Shown: in pieces, positions 33,118 to 44,155 of the stretch
How positions within the stretch are numbered: the first letter of the stretch is position 1
Layout: each line of letters begins with the position of its first letter
NCBI GenBank assembly: GCA_026122225.1
Contig: JANEZZ010003061.1
Span: 5,580,001-5,644,000, forward strand
Source of the DNA: Heloderma charlesbogerti
Taxonomy: Eukaryota; Chordata; Lepidosauria; Squamata; Helodermatidae
Direction: 5' to 3'
DNA: 64,000 nucleotides
Notes under the pieces: model-generated
What the model was told of the DNA's origin: nothing
The model's input: only the letters and a program-made list of their open reading frames with translations
The model's database searches: none
Position numbers and translations under genes: made by a program

Positions 33118-33545
33118 TTGGCACCTTAAAAACTAATAAATTTATTCTGGCATAAGCTTTCATGGAATATAGCTCACTTCATCAGATACATGGAGTGTCC
33201 GGTTTATGTACTGTACACATGTATTAATTGGCTTACTCAGTGCCAGGTTGTTTGTGTTGTCAGCAACAAACTGCACTGTGAATGGCCACTATTAATAATG
33301 TGATTTTCTCTCCTTTGTTTAATTTCCTGCTGACATCACTGTTTACAATCCCCCCCCCCCGCCCCATGCCCGGAAACACACACCACTACCACCATATGTA
33401 CAATATATAAACTTGAAACTCTCCATAATACTCCATGCATCTGATGAAGGCTTAACACCAGAACAATTTTTGTGGTTCCAGTAGATTCTTTGTTGTTTTA
33501 CTGCCCTAGACTAACACAGCTACACCCTCTGAAAACGGTTACAAA
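33118..33545. repeat. Unclassified repeat, family D copy 1, split
   Basis: CTGGCATAAGCTTTCATGG, CACTTCATCAGATACATGG, and after a gap CATCTGATGAAGGC and CCTAGACTAACACAGCTAC. The same words recur at 51201, 57608, 58268, 62140 and 63335. Confidence 0.5.
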
Positions 33546-33579
33546 GTAAGTACAGTACTTCTCCACCAGCTAGAAGGCA

Positions 33580-33832
33580 GAAATTTGATCACGCTGTAGA
33601 TTTGTATAATGGTGTTATTTGATTGGCAGTTTTATTTTTGATTCCTTTCCTAATTATTCCCAGCATCAAACTTGCCTTCTTCACCATGGCTGCAAGCTGG
33701 GTTGAGATTTTCACCAAGCTGTCCACCACAACCCCAAGATCCCTTTTGTGGTTAATCACTGCCAGCGCAGACCCCATCAGCATATATGTGAAGTTAGGGC
33801 TCTTTGTGCCAGTCTGCATCACTTTCCAGTAG
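33580..33832 (-). repeat. LINE reverse transcriptase fragment (CR1/L3-like)
   Basis: On the minus strand the reading frame includes INHKRDLGVVVDSLVKIST and KKASLMLGIIRKGIKNKT, the region just before the C-terminus of CR1-group reverse transcriptases. Ends in ITPLYKS; truncated on both sides. Confidence 0.75.
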
Positions 33833-34117
33833 GCCAACAAGTGCAGTTCCAACAAGAACTGGGATTCTTGAAAGATAGACAGACAAGCTGGATGTTGGCA
33901 TGATTCAGCCTGCAGTGCCCTTCTTAAGTTCTTACTAAGCAAGAATGCATATTATGCCTGAACTCTTGCTTGATGCAACAGCAAGATTCCACAAAAAACA
34001 AAGCAGACCATACAAAACTGGAGTCAATCCACAGCAAAATAGTCTGGATGCCATGTAAGCCTTGTTTCTCAAGCTGTTGTCTTTATGAGAAACCGTTCTT
34101 CAAATACTGGCAAAAGA

Positions 34118-34131
34118 CCAGTAGATGGCAG
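34118..34131 (+). promoter_or_regulatory. Candidate CTCF site, pointing right
   Basis: CCAGTAGATGGCAG fits CCASYAGRKGGCRS at all 14 positions. It lies between CDX2 and PDX1 in DNA that is not obviously repetitive. Confidence 0.5.
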
Positions 34132-35230
34132 TGTTGGCTCTTACTTGGGAACTGGGCAAAAATTGCTGTTTCTAAGTGTGTTGGAAAATTTCAGATTCAT
34201 TTTTTCTCCTACCTCCCCTCTCTGTTAATTCCCAAAGATGCAATCCCATATCCTGTTTCATGGGAGTAAGCTACTTTCAGTCAGGGTGCCTTACTTTTGA
34301 GTAAGACACCTACAGGATTGTGCTGTAAATTGCCAGATTTGACAGCCGACAGGTCGGAACTCTGGACTATTAAAGTGAGATTTGTAGCAACAAACGTTGT
34401 AGGGGCAGGGTGTTGCTAGCCCCTAAAAAGATTCAGAGGCTAGGCCCATGGGCACAAATGTGCATACAATCTGCAAATGCTAATTTATATCACTATATGC
34501 AAATTTAGAAAGAATTACTAGGATTTGTCTGAATTTCACAGGAGTCAAAGTCAGCCATTTACTTTCTTATCCAGATAATCTCAAATAAAAGACATTCTAA
34601 TTTACACCCAGCCCTAGATTATCCCCAAACAATGGAAAAGCCTCCCCAGCACCCCTCTGCTAAATTGCCATGCAAGGAGAGTGGGGGGGGGAGTGTTGCT
34701 GCATGTGGGGAGAGTTAACCCTTTCCTTCCCTGCTGTAATCCCCCTTGACAATTGTCCCTACACTGGGATTAAACTGGGGGATGGGGAAAACCATCTATC
34801 TGCACCAATGGACATTCAGGGCTCTGTGGACTAGATCCAGGGTCCTAGGAAACAGATTCAGGGATGGGTTCCATGGGACCAGGCCTAGCAATGTCCCTTT
34901 AAAACTTAAGAATCTATAAACAGAACCAATGGAAGGATTTGACCCTACCCCACCACTATCCTCTCTTTGGAACAGATGGTTGGGCTGAGGGCACCAGCAG
35001 CCTTGTGAACGTAGCCTTCTGGAGTAGAGCTGAAATGTGATAATAATGCCTGGCATGTTGGGTTTGTCTCCTCTCTTGCTATGGATCTGCCATCTTCTCA
35101 CAAGCCTTTGAAAAATGGTGCCCAATTGGGGCAGGCTAAGGTGGGGGCAGTTGGCAGCCAGCTGAGCTACTGATATTCTCATGAGGGGAACATTGTAGGT
35201 GTAGCAAAGCATGGGAATGGGAGAACAAAC
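34132..35230. other. No gene seen
   Basis: Unique DNA with a G run near 34684; open frames up to 138 codons (34796-35212, minus) match nothing I know. Confidence 0.5.
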
Positions 35231-35237
35231 TCATTTT

Positions 35238-35665
35238 TGAGCCAGTGTGGTGTAGTGGTTGGAGTGTTGGACTGGGACTCAGGAGCTCTGGGTTCTGTCC
35301 TCACTGGGCCATGAAGCCCAGTCACTGAGTGACTTTGGGCTGAGTGACTCAGGGTAACCTTTTAGAGACCTAGTTCTAGGTTATTATGTCTGTTTTATCG
35401 ATTCCTGTGCTGTTTATGGTTTTGCATTATATTGTTTTTTTAATATTTGTATTGCATTTTATATTTTTAACTGTGTTTTAAAATGGCATTTTAGTTTTTT
35501 AACTGGTTGTAATCAGCCCAGAAAACATTAGTTATTGGGCAGATTAGAAATGTACTAAATAACAGGGTTGTTGTGAAGATAAAAAGGAGAGGAGGATCAT
35601 ATAAGCTGCCTTGGGCTTCTTGGAAGAGGAAAAAGGAGAAATATAAAGGTAATAAATAATTCCCT
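35238..35665 (+). repeat. tRNA-derived squamate SINE (S6) split by an L2-like tail
   Basis: Head GCCAGTGTGGTGTAGTGG to about 35350; body and tail resume at 35566 (CAGGGTTGTTGTGAAGATAA). Between is an L2-like 3' tail (35360-35565, ending AGTTATTGGGCAGATTAG). Confidence 0.75.
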
Positions 35666-35710
35666 AACAGATGAACTCATAACATTACTACTGTGAAGGG
35701 TGATGCACAC

Positions 35711-35867
35711 CAGTGGAGGCTGGTAGCTCCGATGTCAGTGGGGTGGTGAATCTGCTCCGGGTTTCAGTCAGAACTCTAAAGGTGCTTGGATAGCCCCTTT
35801 AAAGTTCTGGGTGAAACCTGGAGTGGATTCACCACCCCACGGACATTGGAACTACCAACCTCCACTG
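35711..35867. mobile_element. hAT-like MITE, family A copy 5
   Basis: Starts CAGTGGAGGCTGGTAGCTCC and ends CCAACCTCCACTG. Flanks ATGCACAC (35703-35710) and ATTCATAC (35868-35875), 6/8. Confidence 0.85.
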
Positions 35868-36267
35868 ATTCATACATGTAGAACCCTGGATAGCACCCCT
35901 CTGTGTTTCATCATTTGGCAATTTGCAGCTGAACATGTGAATTAAAATGAACCAAATGGTCAATTGATAACTAGATGTTGACAGTTATCACAAAAGGTTT
36001 CAGAAACCTTTCTGTGTTGCTTTAAAAGGAGGTTGCAAAATGCACTGATTTCTAAGGGGGAAGAAAAGTCTCCAAAGACCTGTCTATAGTATGCCTTCTA
36101 TGGGCTATTGTATATCAATATTTTTAAACAGTATTCAAAACTTCAGTGCAAATTCTCATCCCACTGAAAACAGTCAAAAGCCAAATTGGTTTCACTGATT
36201 ATTTATTGCTCCCTGGCATACAGGATGAGAAAAGTTCTTCTGTAAATTTGTTGTGTGTCCCTTAAAG

Positions 36268-36621
36268 CAAGGGTGGGCAAGTTGTGGCTGTCCAGATGTT
36301 TTTTGCCTTCAAACCCCAGCAGCCCTAGCTAGCGCAGACCATGATGAAGGACGATCATGTAGGTCAAAACATCTGGAAGGCCACAAGTTGCCCACCCCAT
36401 CCAATGGAGGCTGGTGGCTCCGATTTCGGTGGAGCTGTGAATCCATTCCGGGTTTCAGTCAGAACCAGGACCTAAAGGAGCTGTCCAAGGTGCTGAACTT
36501 ATTTTGTGGCTAGGTTTAGCACCTTGGATAGCTCCTGTGGAGTTCTGGCTGGTTCTGACTGAAACCTGGAATAGATTTAAAGCCCCACCTAAATTGGAGC
36601 CACCTACCTCCACTGCCCCTG
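36268..36621. mobile_element. Family B element carrying a nested family A element
   Basis: B begins CAAGGGTGGGCAAGTTGTGG and its right arm reaches CCACAAGTTGCCCACCCC near 36398. An A element (36402-36615) follows, then CCCCTG, which would complete the B end. Flanks CCTTAAAG (36260-36267) and CCTTCAAG (36622-36629) match 7/8, so A seems to have landed within the last bases of B. Confidence 0.65.
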
Positions 36622-36629
36622 CCTTCAAG

Positions 36630-37860
36630 AGACAGTTAAAGGGATGGGGGAGTTGCTAACCCTAAGCTGCAGCTAGTGAACCTGTGTGCAATTAAGAGGG
36701 GTCATCTTTTTTTTTTTGGTTAGGCCTTGTGCACCGTTAACATGCAGAAGCTAATAGGTAAGGCCATTTCTCGCAGGGAGATGTAGCATGGATAAAGTCT
36801 CATGCGTTGAATTTCTGCCTGTCCTCAACTGTCACAGGCAAAGGAGCCATACTAGGTGAAAAGGTGGTAACCCTAAAGTGTATGGATGATTTTTTTTTAA
36901 GTTGCCATTTTGTAGTTGTTGCTGGGTAGAAAGAGTCTTGAGTAGGTCAAAAACCTAATGACACGAATGAGGTATATTAAATTATAAAAGCAAAAGTATG
37001 GCAGTGGCTTAGGAGATAAGCAGGGGAGTCACTGAAAATTCTATTGCAAATGGAGCGGTGAGACCAGAGATCCTGATGTGACATCACAAAATGATGCCAG
37101 ACATGCCAGTTGCTCAGAGAATGTGCAGCAACAGAATGTTAGCGGTCCAGATTCTATGAGGGAAGGGACTATGATTCTATTGTACATTTCTCTGGGATTA
37201 TTACTTGACAGATAAACCTTAGGGATAGGAGAATTGGGGAGGGGACAGGCTGAGGACTGGAAACTGAAGGAGAAAAGAGCCAGGAAGGTAAGGAAAGTAG
37301 GATCAAGGAATACAGAGAGACAGGGTAGCTGAAAGCAGGTAATGAGAAAAAGGAACTGGAGGAAAAATTAGGTGGATGGAAAGGAAGTCTAGGGACAAGC
37401 AGGATGCAGGGAAGCAAACTGAAGAAAGGAAGGACACATGAGAGAGGGTGCTGTGAAAAAGTGCACCCTCTCTGGAACACCCTCCCCTGTGTGGTTCAGA
37501 AGGCTTAGGCAGAAAATGTGGTGTGTTTTAAACCCACCTGAAGAGGGTCAGTTGCAAACCCTCTGGCTTGCAACTGACCATCAAGGTTGCTGCTCCATTT
37601 TACTGGGGTGCTATTTCTTTTATTTACTCAGTTTTGTTATTGTAGTTGTCAGTTTCCTAATAGTGTGTGTTAGACAGTACTATAAAAATATTTTTAGATG
37701 TAAACGACTTAGAGATTTTATTACATTAGTGGTCCACAAGTATTATTATGGAATCGAAGTGAAAGAAATGAAATGATAAATGAATAAGTAAATCACAGGG
37801 GCCAAGAGGCCATGAGATTAGGTGGGGGTCAAATTTCAAATGGGGCTTTGAGCTAAACCA
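36630..37860. other. No gene seen; purine-rich strand 37210-37450
   Basis: Mostly unique. From 37210 to 37450 the plus strand is strongly A+G rich. No gene recognised. Confidence 0.5.
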
Positions 37861-37867
37861 GCCAATT

Positions 37868-38032
37868 ACAGAGGAACCCAGGAAGCTGCCTTATACCCAG
37901 TCAGAGCCTTGGCCCTTGACTGGCAGCAACTCTCCAAGGTTTCAGGCAGGAGCTTTTCCAGCTTTACCTGGAGATGCTAGGACTGAACCCAGCGCCTTCC
38001 GCATGCAAAGCGCGCGCGCGCTCTACCACGAA
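37868..38032 (-). repeat. tRNA-Ala-like SINE (T3)
   Basis: Minus strand: GGTAGAGCGCGCGCGCGC (A box grown into a GC run), GGTTCAGTCCTAGCATC (B box), body to AGGCAGCTTCC. Confidence 0.75.
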
Positions 38033-38379
38033 ATCAAATCGCTAGTTAAGATCTCACCCGCTTCCAGCTCTTGAATTATGTACACAGGACAGCTGGAGAA
38101 GCAGGAAGGGGGGCGAACTGGCAAGGAGTTTTGAAGGGGATGCGAGGGACTCTTGATCCATTATTTGGTGCAAAGCCAAGAACTTGCACTGTGAACAGAG
38201 CAGTCATTTGGGAAGAATGGGCGAGGAAAATCCCCAACTTTTACGCCTTCCCTTGTATCGGGCCTTCCTAGAGACCATGTGGCCTCAGATCCTTAGGCTT
38301 GCAGTGCAACCCTCCGCGTGTTTCCTCGTAAGTAAATCTGGCTGTGCTCACGCGGGTTTACTTACTCCCCAGTAAGTGC

Positions 38380-38835
38380 GTTTAGAGTTGCAGCCTTAAC
38401 CGCTTTATGGATCGGCAGGACAGAAGGAAGGGCGCCCAGGAAGGAGGTGGTATATCCCCGAACATGCACGCCGAATTAACTGCGGCGTCCTCCCACTAAA
38501 CTGGACACGGACAATTCGTTACCCGTTTTTGTCAGGGCTGTAAAACTAGATTCCAGTCCAATAAAGTCCCTTTGTATTCCGGACAAGGATTCCCGTGGGA
38601 CTAACTAACGCATCGCTCTCGGCCAGATAAGAAAGGAATGAGCGCGAGTTATCCATTCATTCAAGCAAGGCAGAGGGGGAAAGTGATACGTCACGGACTT
38701 GTAACAAGATACACGCAACCAATAAATGGATGAATCTCTCGCCCGGTTGGACCGAAGGTCACTTCGGCTCCGAGGGCCCTTTTCCCGGTGGCCCCTATTC
38801 TAGGTCAAGGGACTTTCTGCCCAGGCAGGCGTGTC
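38380..38835. promoter_or_regulatory. CpG-rich unique island, candidate enhancer or promoter
   Basis: Non-repetitive, with many CG dinucleotides, about 6 kb past the PDX1 stop. Contains TACGTCA (38687-38693, CREB/ATF half type), CCAATAAATGG (38719-38729), AGATAAGAAAG (GATA) and CCGAAGGTCACTTCGG. Such density of intact sites between repeats suggests constraint; function is inference. Confidence 0.4.
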
Positions 38836-38914
38836 TGCTACATTCTCAGTAGAAACTTCCACCCTCAGATGAAGAGATGTCTAGCTGGAAAAGCCTTCCC
38901 CAGGAACACGCTTA

Positions 38915-39260
38915 CCTGGTCGTAAATCCCATTGAACTCAATGGGACTTACTTCTGAGTAGGTATGTGAAGGATTTCACTGTGTGAATATCATGTCTGCT
39001 GAACTTCGTTCCTCTTTTGCAGCTTCATCCGATGCAGGTTTACTCAGCACTAAGCCCCATTAGGTTAAATGGGGATTAGTCCTGTGGACATAATGGGTAA
39101 AATCCCACGTAAATTCTACTTAGAGTAAATCCATTGAAATGAATCGGACAAGTTAGTCATGACTAACGTCAGTCTCATTCAGTCTTCAGTAGGACTTACA
39201 CTGGATTTCACCCAATCGGCCATGTCTCCTTGTAAGTAAATTCAATGGGATTTACTCCCT
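38915..39260. repeat. Cluster of F- and G-like relics
   Basis: Repeated words CCATTGAACTCAATGGGAC, TTACTTCTGAGTAGG, TACTTAGAGTAAATCC and GTAGGACTTACACTGG; at least three overlapping worn elements. Confidence 0.5.
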
Positions 39261-39308
39261 ATCTAAATGTGAATATAGGATTAAAGCTTTTCAGTGCAAA
39301 CCTAAACA

Positions 39309-39545
39309 CATTTATTTATTTATTGCATTTATATCCCGCCTTTTTCCTTCTTGCAAGGAACCCAAGGCGGCTTACATTATCCTCCTCCTCTCCATTTTAT
39401 CCTCACAACAACAACCCTGTGAGGTAGGTTGGGCTGAGAGTCTGTGACTGGCCCAAAGTCACCCAGTGAGCTTCCATGGCTGAGTGGGGACTAGAACCCG
39501 GATCTCCCGGCTCCCAGTCCAGCACTCTAGCCACTACACCACACT
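39309..39545 (-). repeat. tRNA-derived squamate SINE (S7), complete
   Basis: TTTATTTATTTATT tail side, TATCCCGCCTTTTTCCTT, GTGACTGGCCCAAAGTCACC, GAACCCGGATCTCCCGG (B box) and TAGCCACTACACCACAC (A box). Confidence 0.88.
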
Positions 39546-39547
39546 TA

Positions 39548-39635
39548 CAGACTAATCGCATGCATGTCTACTCAAAAGTACAGCCTACTGCATTCAATAA
39601 GACTTACTTTCAGGTGTCTGTATATTATTGCAGCC
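39548..39635. mobile_element. Short TWA element, family F
   Basis: Starts CAGACTAATCGCATGCATGT, ends TATTATTGCAGCC. TTA on both sides (39545-39547, 39636-39638). Confidence 0.8.
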
Positions 39636-40057
39636 TTAGTAGGGGGCATGATCCATTGGGCTGGATTCAGCCTTAGCCATATGGAAGGTATCAGGTTGGG
39701 GAGGATTGCTACCTTCATTTCCTCACCGCCAGCTTTTCCTCTCCGTCTTGTCGAGCCACCTCATCCGTCACATTGACAAACATGGCAAGAGATCCAGTTG
39801 ATCAGATGGAACACAGCGTTCCATAGTGTTGGTGGAGGTGACCTCCAGAACTGCACGATTTCCCACTTTTTCCAACACTCCATTGCAAACAAGCAAACAA
39901 AACTATGCCTTGGTTAGTCATGAGGAACGTACACCCCATTGATTTCAATTGGGTCTATGCGAAGTATGACTAAATCTGGATCCCACCCCCAAAGTTTATC
40001 GATTGGGATAGGGTGGGTACAGTTCACCAGGAAGCTGTCCTAGCCGCAGCCCATTAA

Positions 40058-40150
40058 GAGTGCAATCCTATGCATGTTTAGACATGCTGGCTGGGCCATG
40101 CTGGGAGCTGTAGGACTGTCTTCTGTCTAAACATGCATAGGATTGTGCCC
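40058..40150. mobile_element. Palindromic MITE, family H copy 9, internally deleted
   Basis: Starts GAGTGCAATCCTATGCATG, ends CATAGGATTGTGCCC, TAA flanks. The left arm lacks the roughly 35 bases after TTTAGACA. Confidence 0.88.
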
Positions 40151-40159
40151 TAAAATGAC

Positions 40160-41030
40160 TGGGAGTTCTTGTGCAATCCCCATTCAAGCTTCTCCTGTTT
40201 GTGTAAAAAGGAGCTGTAGTGGGACATTCCGGAAGATCACTGTGAGCCTGAGGGTGACAGTGGTGTGTGATAGAGGCTTCCCTCACACTCAGATCTCCTT
40301 GCCTGCATCTCCCCTTCTGTTAATCCTCTGTGCCTGAGCTTTCTCCTAGCTCTCAGGAGAGAATTTAGGGAGGACCTGCCAGAGGAGATAGCCAGGGGTA
40401 TGGGATAAGCTAATTAGACATACCAGCTGTATTTGACCTTGAAGCAAAGGGTCGACTCAATAGTCTGCCAAATCTGTGCGAATGTAACGGAAGCGCAGGA
40501 GTAGCTGTGAGCCTGACTTGGCAAAGTGCGTTTAAGCCTATGATAGAGATACAACATAAAAAGCCCATGGAATCCCCTGATGAAGAGCCTCTCCGTGGAT
40601 ATGTGCCATGACTTACAGGCCCTGGAGCTTGGCTGCTACTGTAATGTGGTTCCCAGCAACTGAAGGGATGTAAGGTTTCTGTACTTGCCTTTTCCTTTCT
40701 ATGTTTCTTTTGCTGTTACTATCTTATCTCTCTCAATAAAATCTGGGAAAGGCACAAACCTGGTGTGTTTATTGCCTTTATTGCCTTGTCCAAAGCCTAA
40801 AGGAGGTCAGCCCCAGGTGGAACAGAAGCACTACCAGTTAAAATGCGATGCTTGGTCTGAATTCAGTTTTTGTGGGTTGCCCTATCACTGCTTCAAAATG
40901 AGCAGTCTTCTCCCCTTTAATGTATTTCCCTGTTAATATATTCCTTCAAATATACAGACTATGTTTCTAATAAATATATCAGAGCCACCACTGCATAATG
41001 TAAGCATATTTGGCTCCACCTAAGTCACGT
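40160..41030. other. No gene seen
   Basis: Mostly unique DNA between insertions; no credible ORF. Confidence 0.5.
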
Positions 41031-41037
41031 ACTGTTA

Positions 41038-41127
41038 GGCTGCACTTCTGTGCACACTTTTGGAGAAGCAAGCCCCATTGAACACAATGGGATTTACTTC
41101 TGAGTAGGCACAGATAGGATTGCACTG
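41038..41127. mobile_element. Short TWA element, family F
   Basis: Core CCCCATTGAACACAATGGGA and end GATAGGATTGCACTG. Flanks TTA (left) and TAA (right). Confidence 0.65.
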
Positions 41128-41374
41128 TAAAGTCGCTTTGTTTCCAATGGGGTAACTAGGCACTTGTGTAAATGTAATGTATTAACTGAACACAATTATG
41201 AGCCTAGGGCTGCATCCTGTGAATAAATACCATTGAACATAATGGGATGTACTGACTTGAACATAATGGGATTTACTGACTTGAGCATATATAAGATCAC
41301 ACTGCTAAAAAAAGTGCTTAACTTTAGCTGGATCATGCTTGATATATTCTCTATTGAAAAAGTATAATTGAAAA

Positions 41375-41965
41375 TTTACTTATGGGGCAAGGTTACAACA
41401 TCTGGGATTGTTTAGCTTCGAAAAAAAGTGAGTAAGGGCACAATACTATGCTTGTTTAGACAGAGAAAAGGCCTACAACTCCCAGCATGCCCCAGCCAGT
41501 CATGCTCACTGGGGCATGCTGGGAGTCGTAGGCCTTTTCTCTGTCTAAACAAGCATAGGATTGCGCCCTAAGGGGTACATAACATATTTCATATTACTAG
41601 AATGTAGGGTCATCCTAGAAGGCTAACTGGTGGGAGATTCAGGACAGACAGAAATACTTCTTCACATAGTGCATAGTTAAACTATGGAATTCAGTTCCAC
41701 AAGATGTAGTGATGGCCACCAATTTTGTTGGCTTTAAAAAGGAGTTAGACAAATTCATGGAGAATACGGCTACTGAGAGCTAGCCCTGATGGCTATCCAG
41801 TATCAGAGGCAGTATGCCTATGTACATCACCTGGTGGGGAACATGGGTGGGAGGGTGCTGTTGCATTCATGTCCTGCTTGTGGGTTCTGGGTTGACAGCT
41901 GGTTGGCTACCATGTGAACAGAATGCTGGACTAGATGGACCCTTATGATATTCTTACAATATTAC
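41375..41965 (+). repeat. CR1/L3-like LINE 3' UTR, interrupted by an H palindrome
   Basis: GGTGGGAGATTCAGGACAG, TAAACTATGGAATTCAGTTC, CCAGTATCAGAGGCAGTATG and GAACAGAATGCTGGACTAG in order. H copy 10 is nested at 41436-41568. Its last block also occurs in the CDX2 3' UTR. Confidence 0.75.
41436..41568. mobile_element. Palindromic MITE, family H copy 10
   Basis: Starts GGGCACAATACTATGC and ends GCATAGGATTGCGCCC, TAA flanks (41433-41435, 41569-41571). Both arms carry GCTTGTTTAG and CAGAGAAAAGGCC, unlike other copies. Confidence 0.92.
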
Positions 41966-41999
41966 TTAGCAGTGAACACATCAGGCCAAAGCAAAGCAC

Positions 42000-42440
42000 A
42001 TTCTGTAACAGGGTTTTATCCATGTCCACTCAGCAGTAAGTCCTACTTTCGATGGGCAAGTGGGTGCAGGTTGCTGTCAAAGGCTTCAATCCTTCCTTCA
42101 GAGTAAGGCTCACTGAACTCAGTGGGTCTTACTTTGAGATAAAAACATGCACAGGAGTGCACTGTAAAGTTGATTCCTTTGGAATAAGGCCAGGGCTGGC
42201 TCGTTTTCTCAAGTAAGCATGCAGAGGATTGGGCTGTAACAGTGCAGTCCTATGCATGTCTACTCAGAAGTAAGACCCATTGAGTTTAATAGGGCTTACT
42301 CCCAGGTAACTGTTTATAGGACTGCAGCCTGAGGTTGCAATTCTAGGCACACATATTCAAAGGACCCTCCAGTGAACATTGAGACGGGTCCTAGTAGACA
42401 CGCATAGATTTGTGATCCTGAACATAGGTACGTGCCTGGA
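42000..42440. repeat. F-family cluster
   Basis: At least three F-like elements in a row; the clearest is 42240-42329 (CAGTGCAGTCCTATGCATG to TATAGGACTGCAGCC, left flank TAA, right TGA). Confidence 0.6.
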
Positions 42441-42648
42441 AGTAAACCCAGCTGGAGTTCCTTTCCATTAGTCATGTTTGGGATCCTCTGCTCGTGGCCT
42501 GGGCTCTCCCACTGAAATCTAGACCCTCCTGGTTCAATAGACAAAGCAGACGCTTCCAACGAGCTTCGACCTGGCGCAAAACAAAGCTCCGGATCTCTGC
42601 CCCCACCTGCGCAAAACGCATTACAGAAAAGGCGTGGGGGCATCCAAG

Positions 42649-42815
42649 CAGTGGAGGCTGGTGGCTTCCATGGCGGTGGGGCAGTAAATCCACTCCGGGT
42701 TTCAGTCCCCATTTTGGGGATAGGGTCCAGCACCTTGGGTAGCTCCTTAGCGTTCTGGCTGAAACCTGGAGTGAATTCACCACCCTACTGCCATCGGAGC
42801 CACCAGCCTCCACTG
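42649..42815. mobile_element. hAT-like MITE, family A copy 7
   Basis: Starts CAGTGGAGGCTGGTGGC, ends GCCACCAGCCTCCACTG (perfect inverted ends). Flanks CATCCAAG (42641-42648) and CATCGGAG (42816-42823), 6/8. Confidence 0.92.
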
Positions 42816-43534
42816 CATCGGAGTCGTTTCCCCCAGTCCAGTCTTCACCATCCAAAAGCTCTAATTCCTTTGGGCTGCAGTCCTCAGGACGGACTTGCAA
42901 TCCCACAATAGACAGCGTTGCCAGACCTGAAGAGTCCCCATGCAATGGTACAGCAAAGCCATTTTAGACCAGTGAGCTGGGAAACCTCTTTCAGCTGAGT
43001 TCAATTCTGGAGAAGCGGTGGGGTGGGATTAAAATGGTGGACGGGGCCAAAGGCAAATGGGGTGGGGCCAAAAATAGCAAAATTGCCAGCAAATTTTAGC
43101 TTTAAGCTCTTGCGGCCAAGTAACCAAGCCTTAGGAGAGGCATCTCAGCCCTTTAGAATAGGGAAAAAACTGCACAAAAGCCAGGAAACCACTGACCCAT
43201 CAGGGGGTGGGGGAAAGGGGTGACCAGATGGGGAACCCCACAGGGCCAGATCTGGACCCCAGGAGAGCTGGATTTAACCCCCAGGCTGGAGGTTCCCCAC
43301 CCATTTTAAACCCTTTATTAAATGGTCTTATGTGCCTCCTTCAGAGGGCCATTTGTCTTCAGTTGTGATGCACACAATGAACATTTATTTTCTCCCTGCC
43401 TGTCCCACCCCCCTATACCCATCCCATGCTTTACAACTGTTTCCACATACCTGATCTGTTAGAGAGGGGGAAGCAAAAACAAAAGATTTTTTTTTAAAAA
43501 AACAACTCTTTGCCAAGTTTTTTTTCAAAAAAAG

Positions 43535-43945
43535 AAATTCTCTGAGCATGCATCATTTCACACTTTAAACTTACTGAAATCATAGCACCATCATTGCTAC
43601 TGGAATAATATGGGATTTATTTCTGCTCCCCTGATGCTAAACATATTCACATGGGCATAAGCACCCTTTTGCTGTAGAAAAGGGAAATGCATTTTAAAAG
43701 TAAAAACAATAAAATGAGCATCTGGAGCCATGTAGATGCCTGGCCAGCCCCCCCCCCCAATTGTTTGTAAAAATAATAAGGAAGAAAAGTATGCTGCAGT
43801 GAGCAGCTTCAGCCCCAGTAGGCTGGATCTGCCCGTATCAGCCCAAGTGCTGGCAATAGGCTGCCGCTCTCTGGGTGGTCATTTGCCATCCCACCTGGGC
43901 TGCAGGGCCCTGGATTTTGGCCCCCAGCTGCACCACTGGGGAGCA
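43535..43945 (-). repeat. hAT-like element, family R copy 3
   Basis: Minus-strand order: CAGTGGTGCAGCTGGGGGCC, then CCAGGGCCCTGCAGCCC, then far inside the GCATGCTCAGAGAA block. The distal end is not resolved. Confidence 0.55.
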
Positions 43946-43954
43946 GGGAAGACT

Positions 43955-44003
43955 GCAGAGTTGCAGGTCTTTCTTCTGTCTAATCATGCATAGGATTGTG
44001 CCC
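43955..44003. mobile_element. Half of a family H palindrome
   Basis: Right arm GTCTTTCTTCTGTCTAATC, ATGCATAGGATTGTGCCC, then TTA. Confidence 0.7.
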
Positions 44004-44155
44004 TTAGGTGGGATATGTCTTGCTCACATACCAAGAACTGTATTTCCAACAACAGCCCATTACTCAATGCAAGTCGTGGAAGGCTATGATGAGTCTAGTT
44101 CACACTCATGGGACTTTTCTCTCCCGCACCACCCGGTTTTCTCCACGGTTGAATA

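Noticed and set aside
42472..42945. 157-codon minus-strand ORF
   Set aside because: Runs through a family A transposon; its Gly/Ser/Asp wording is a translated repeat.
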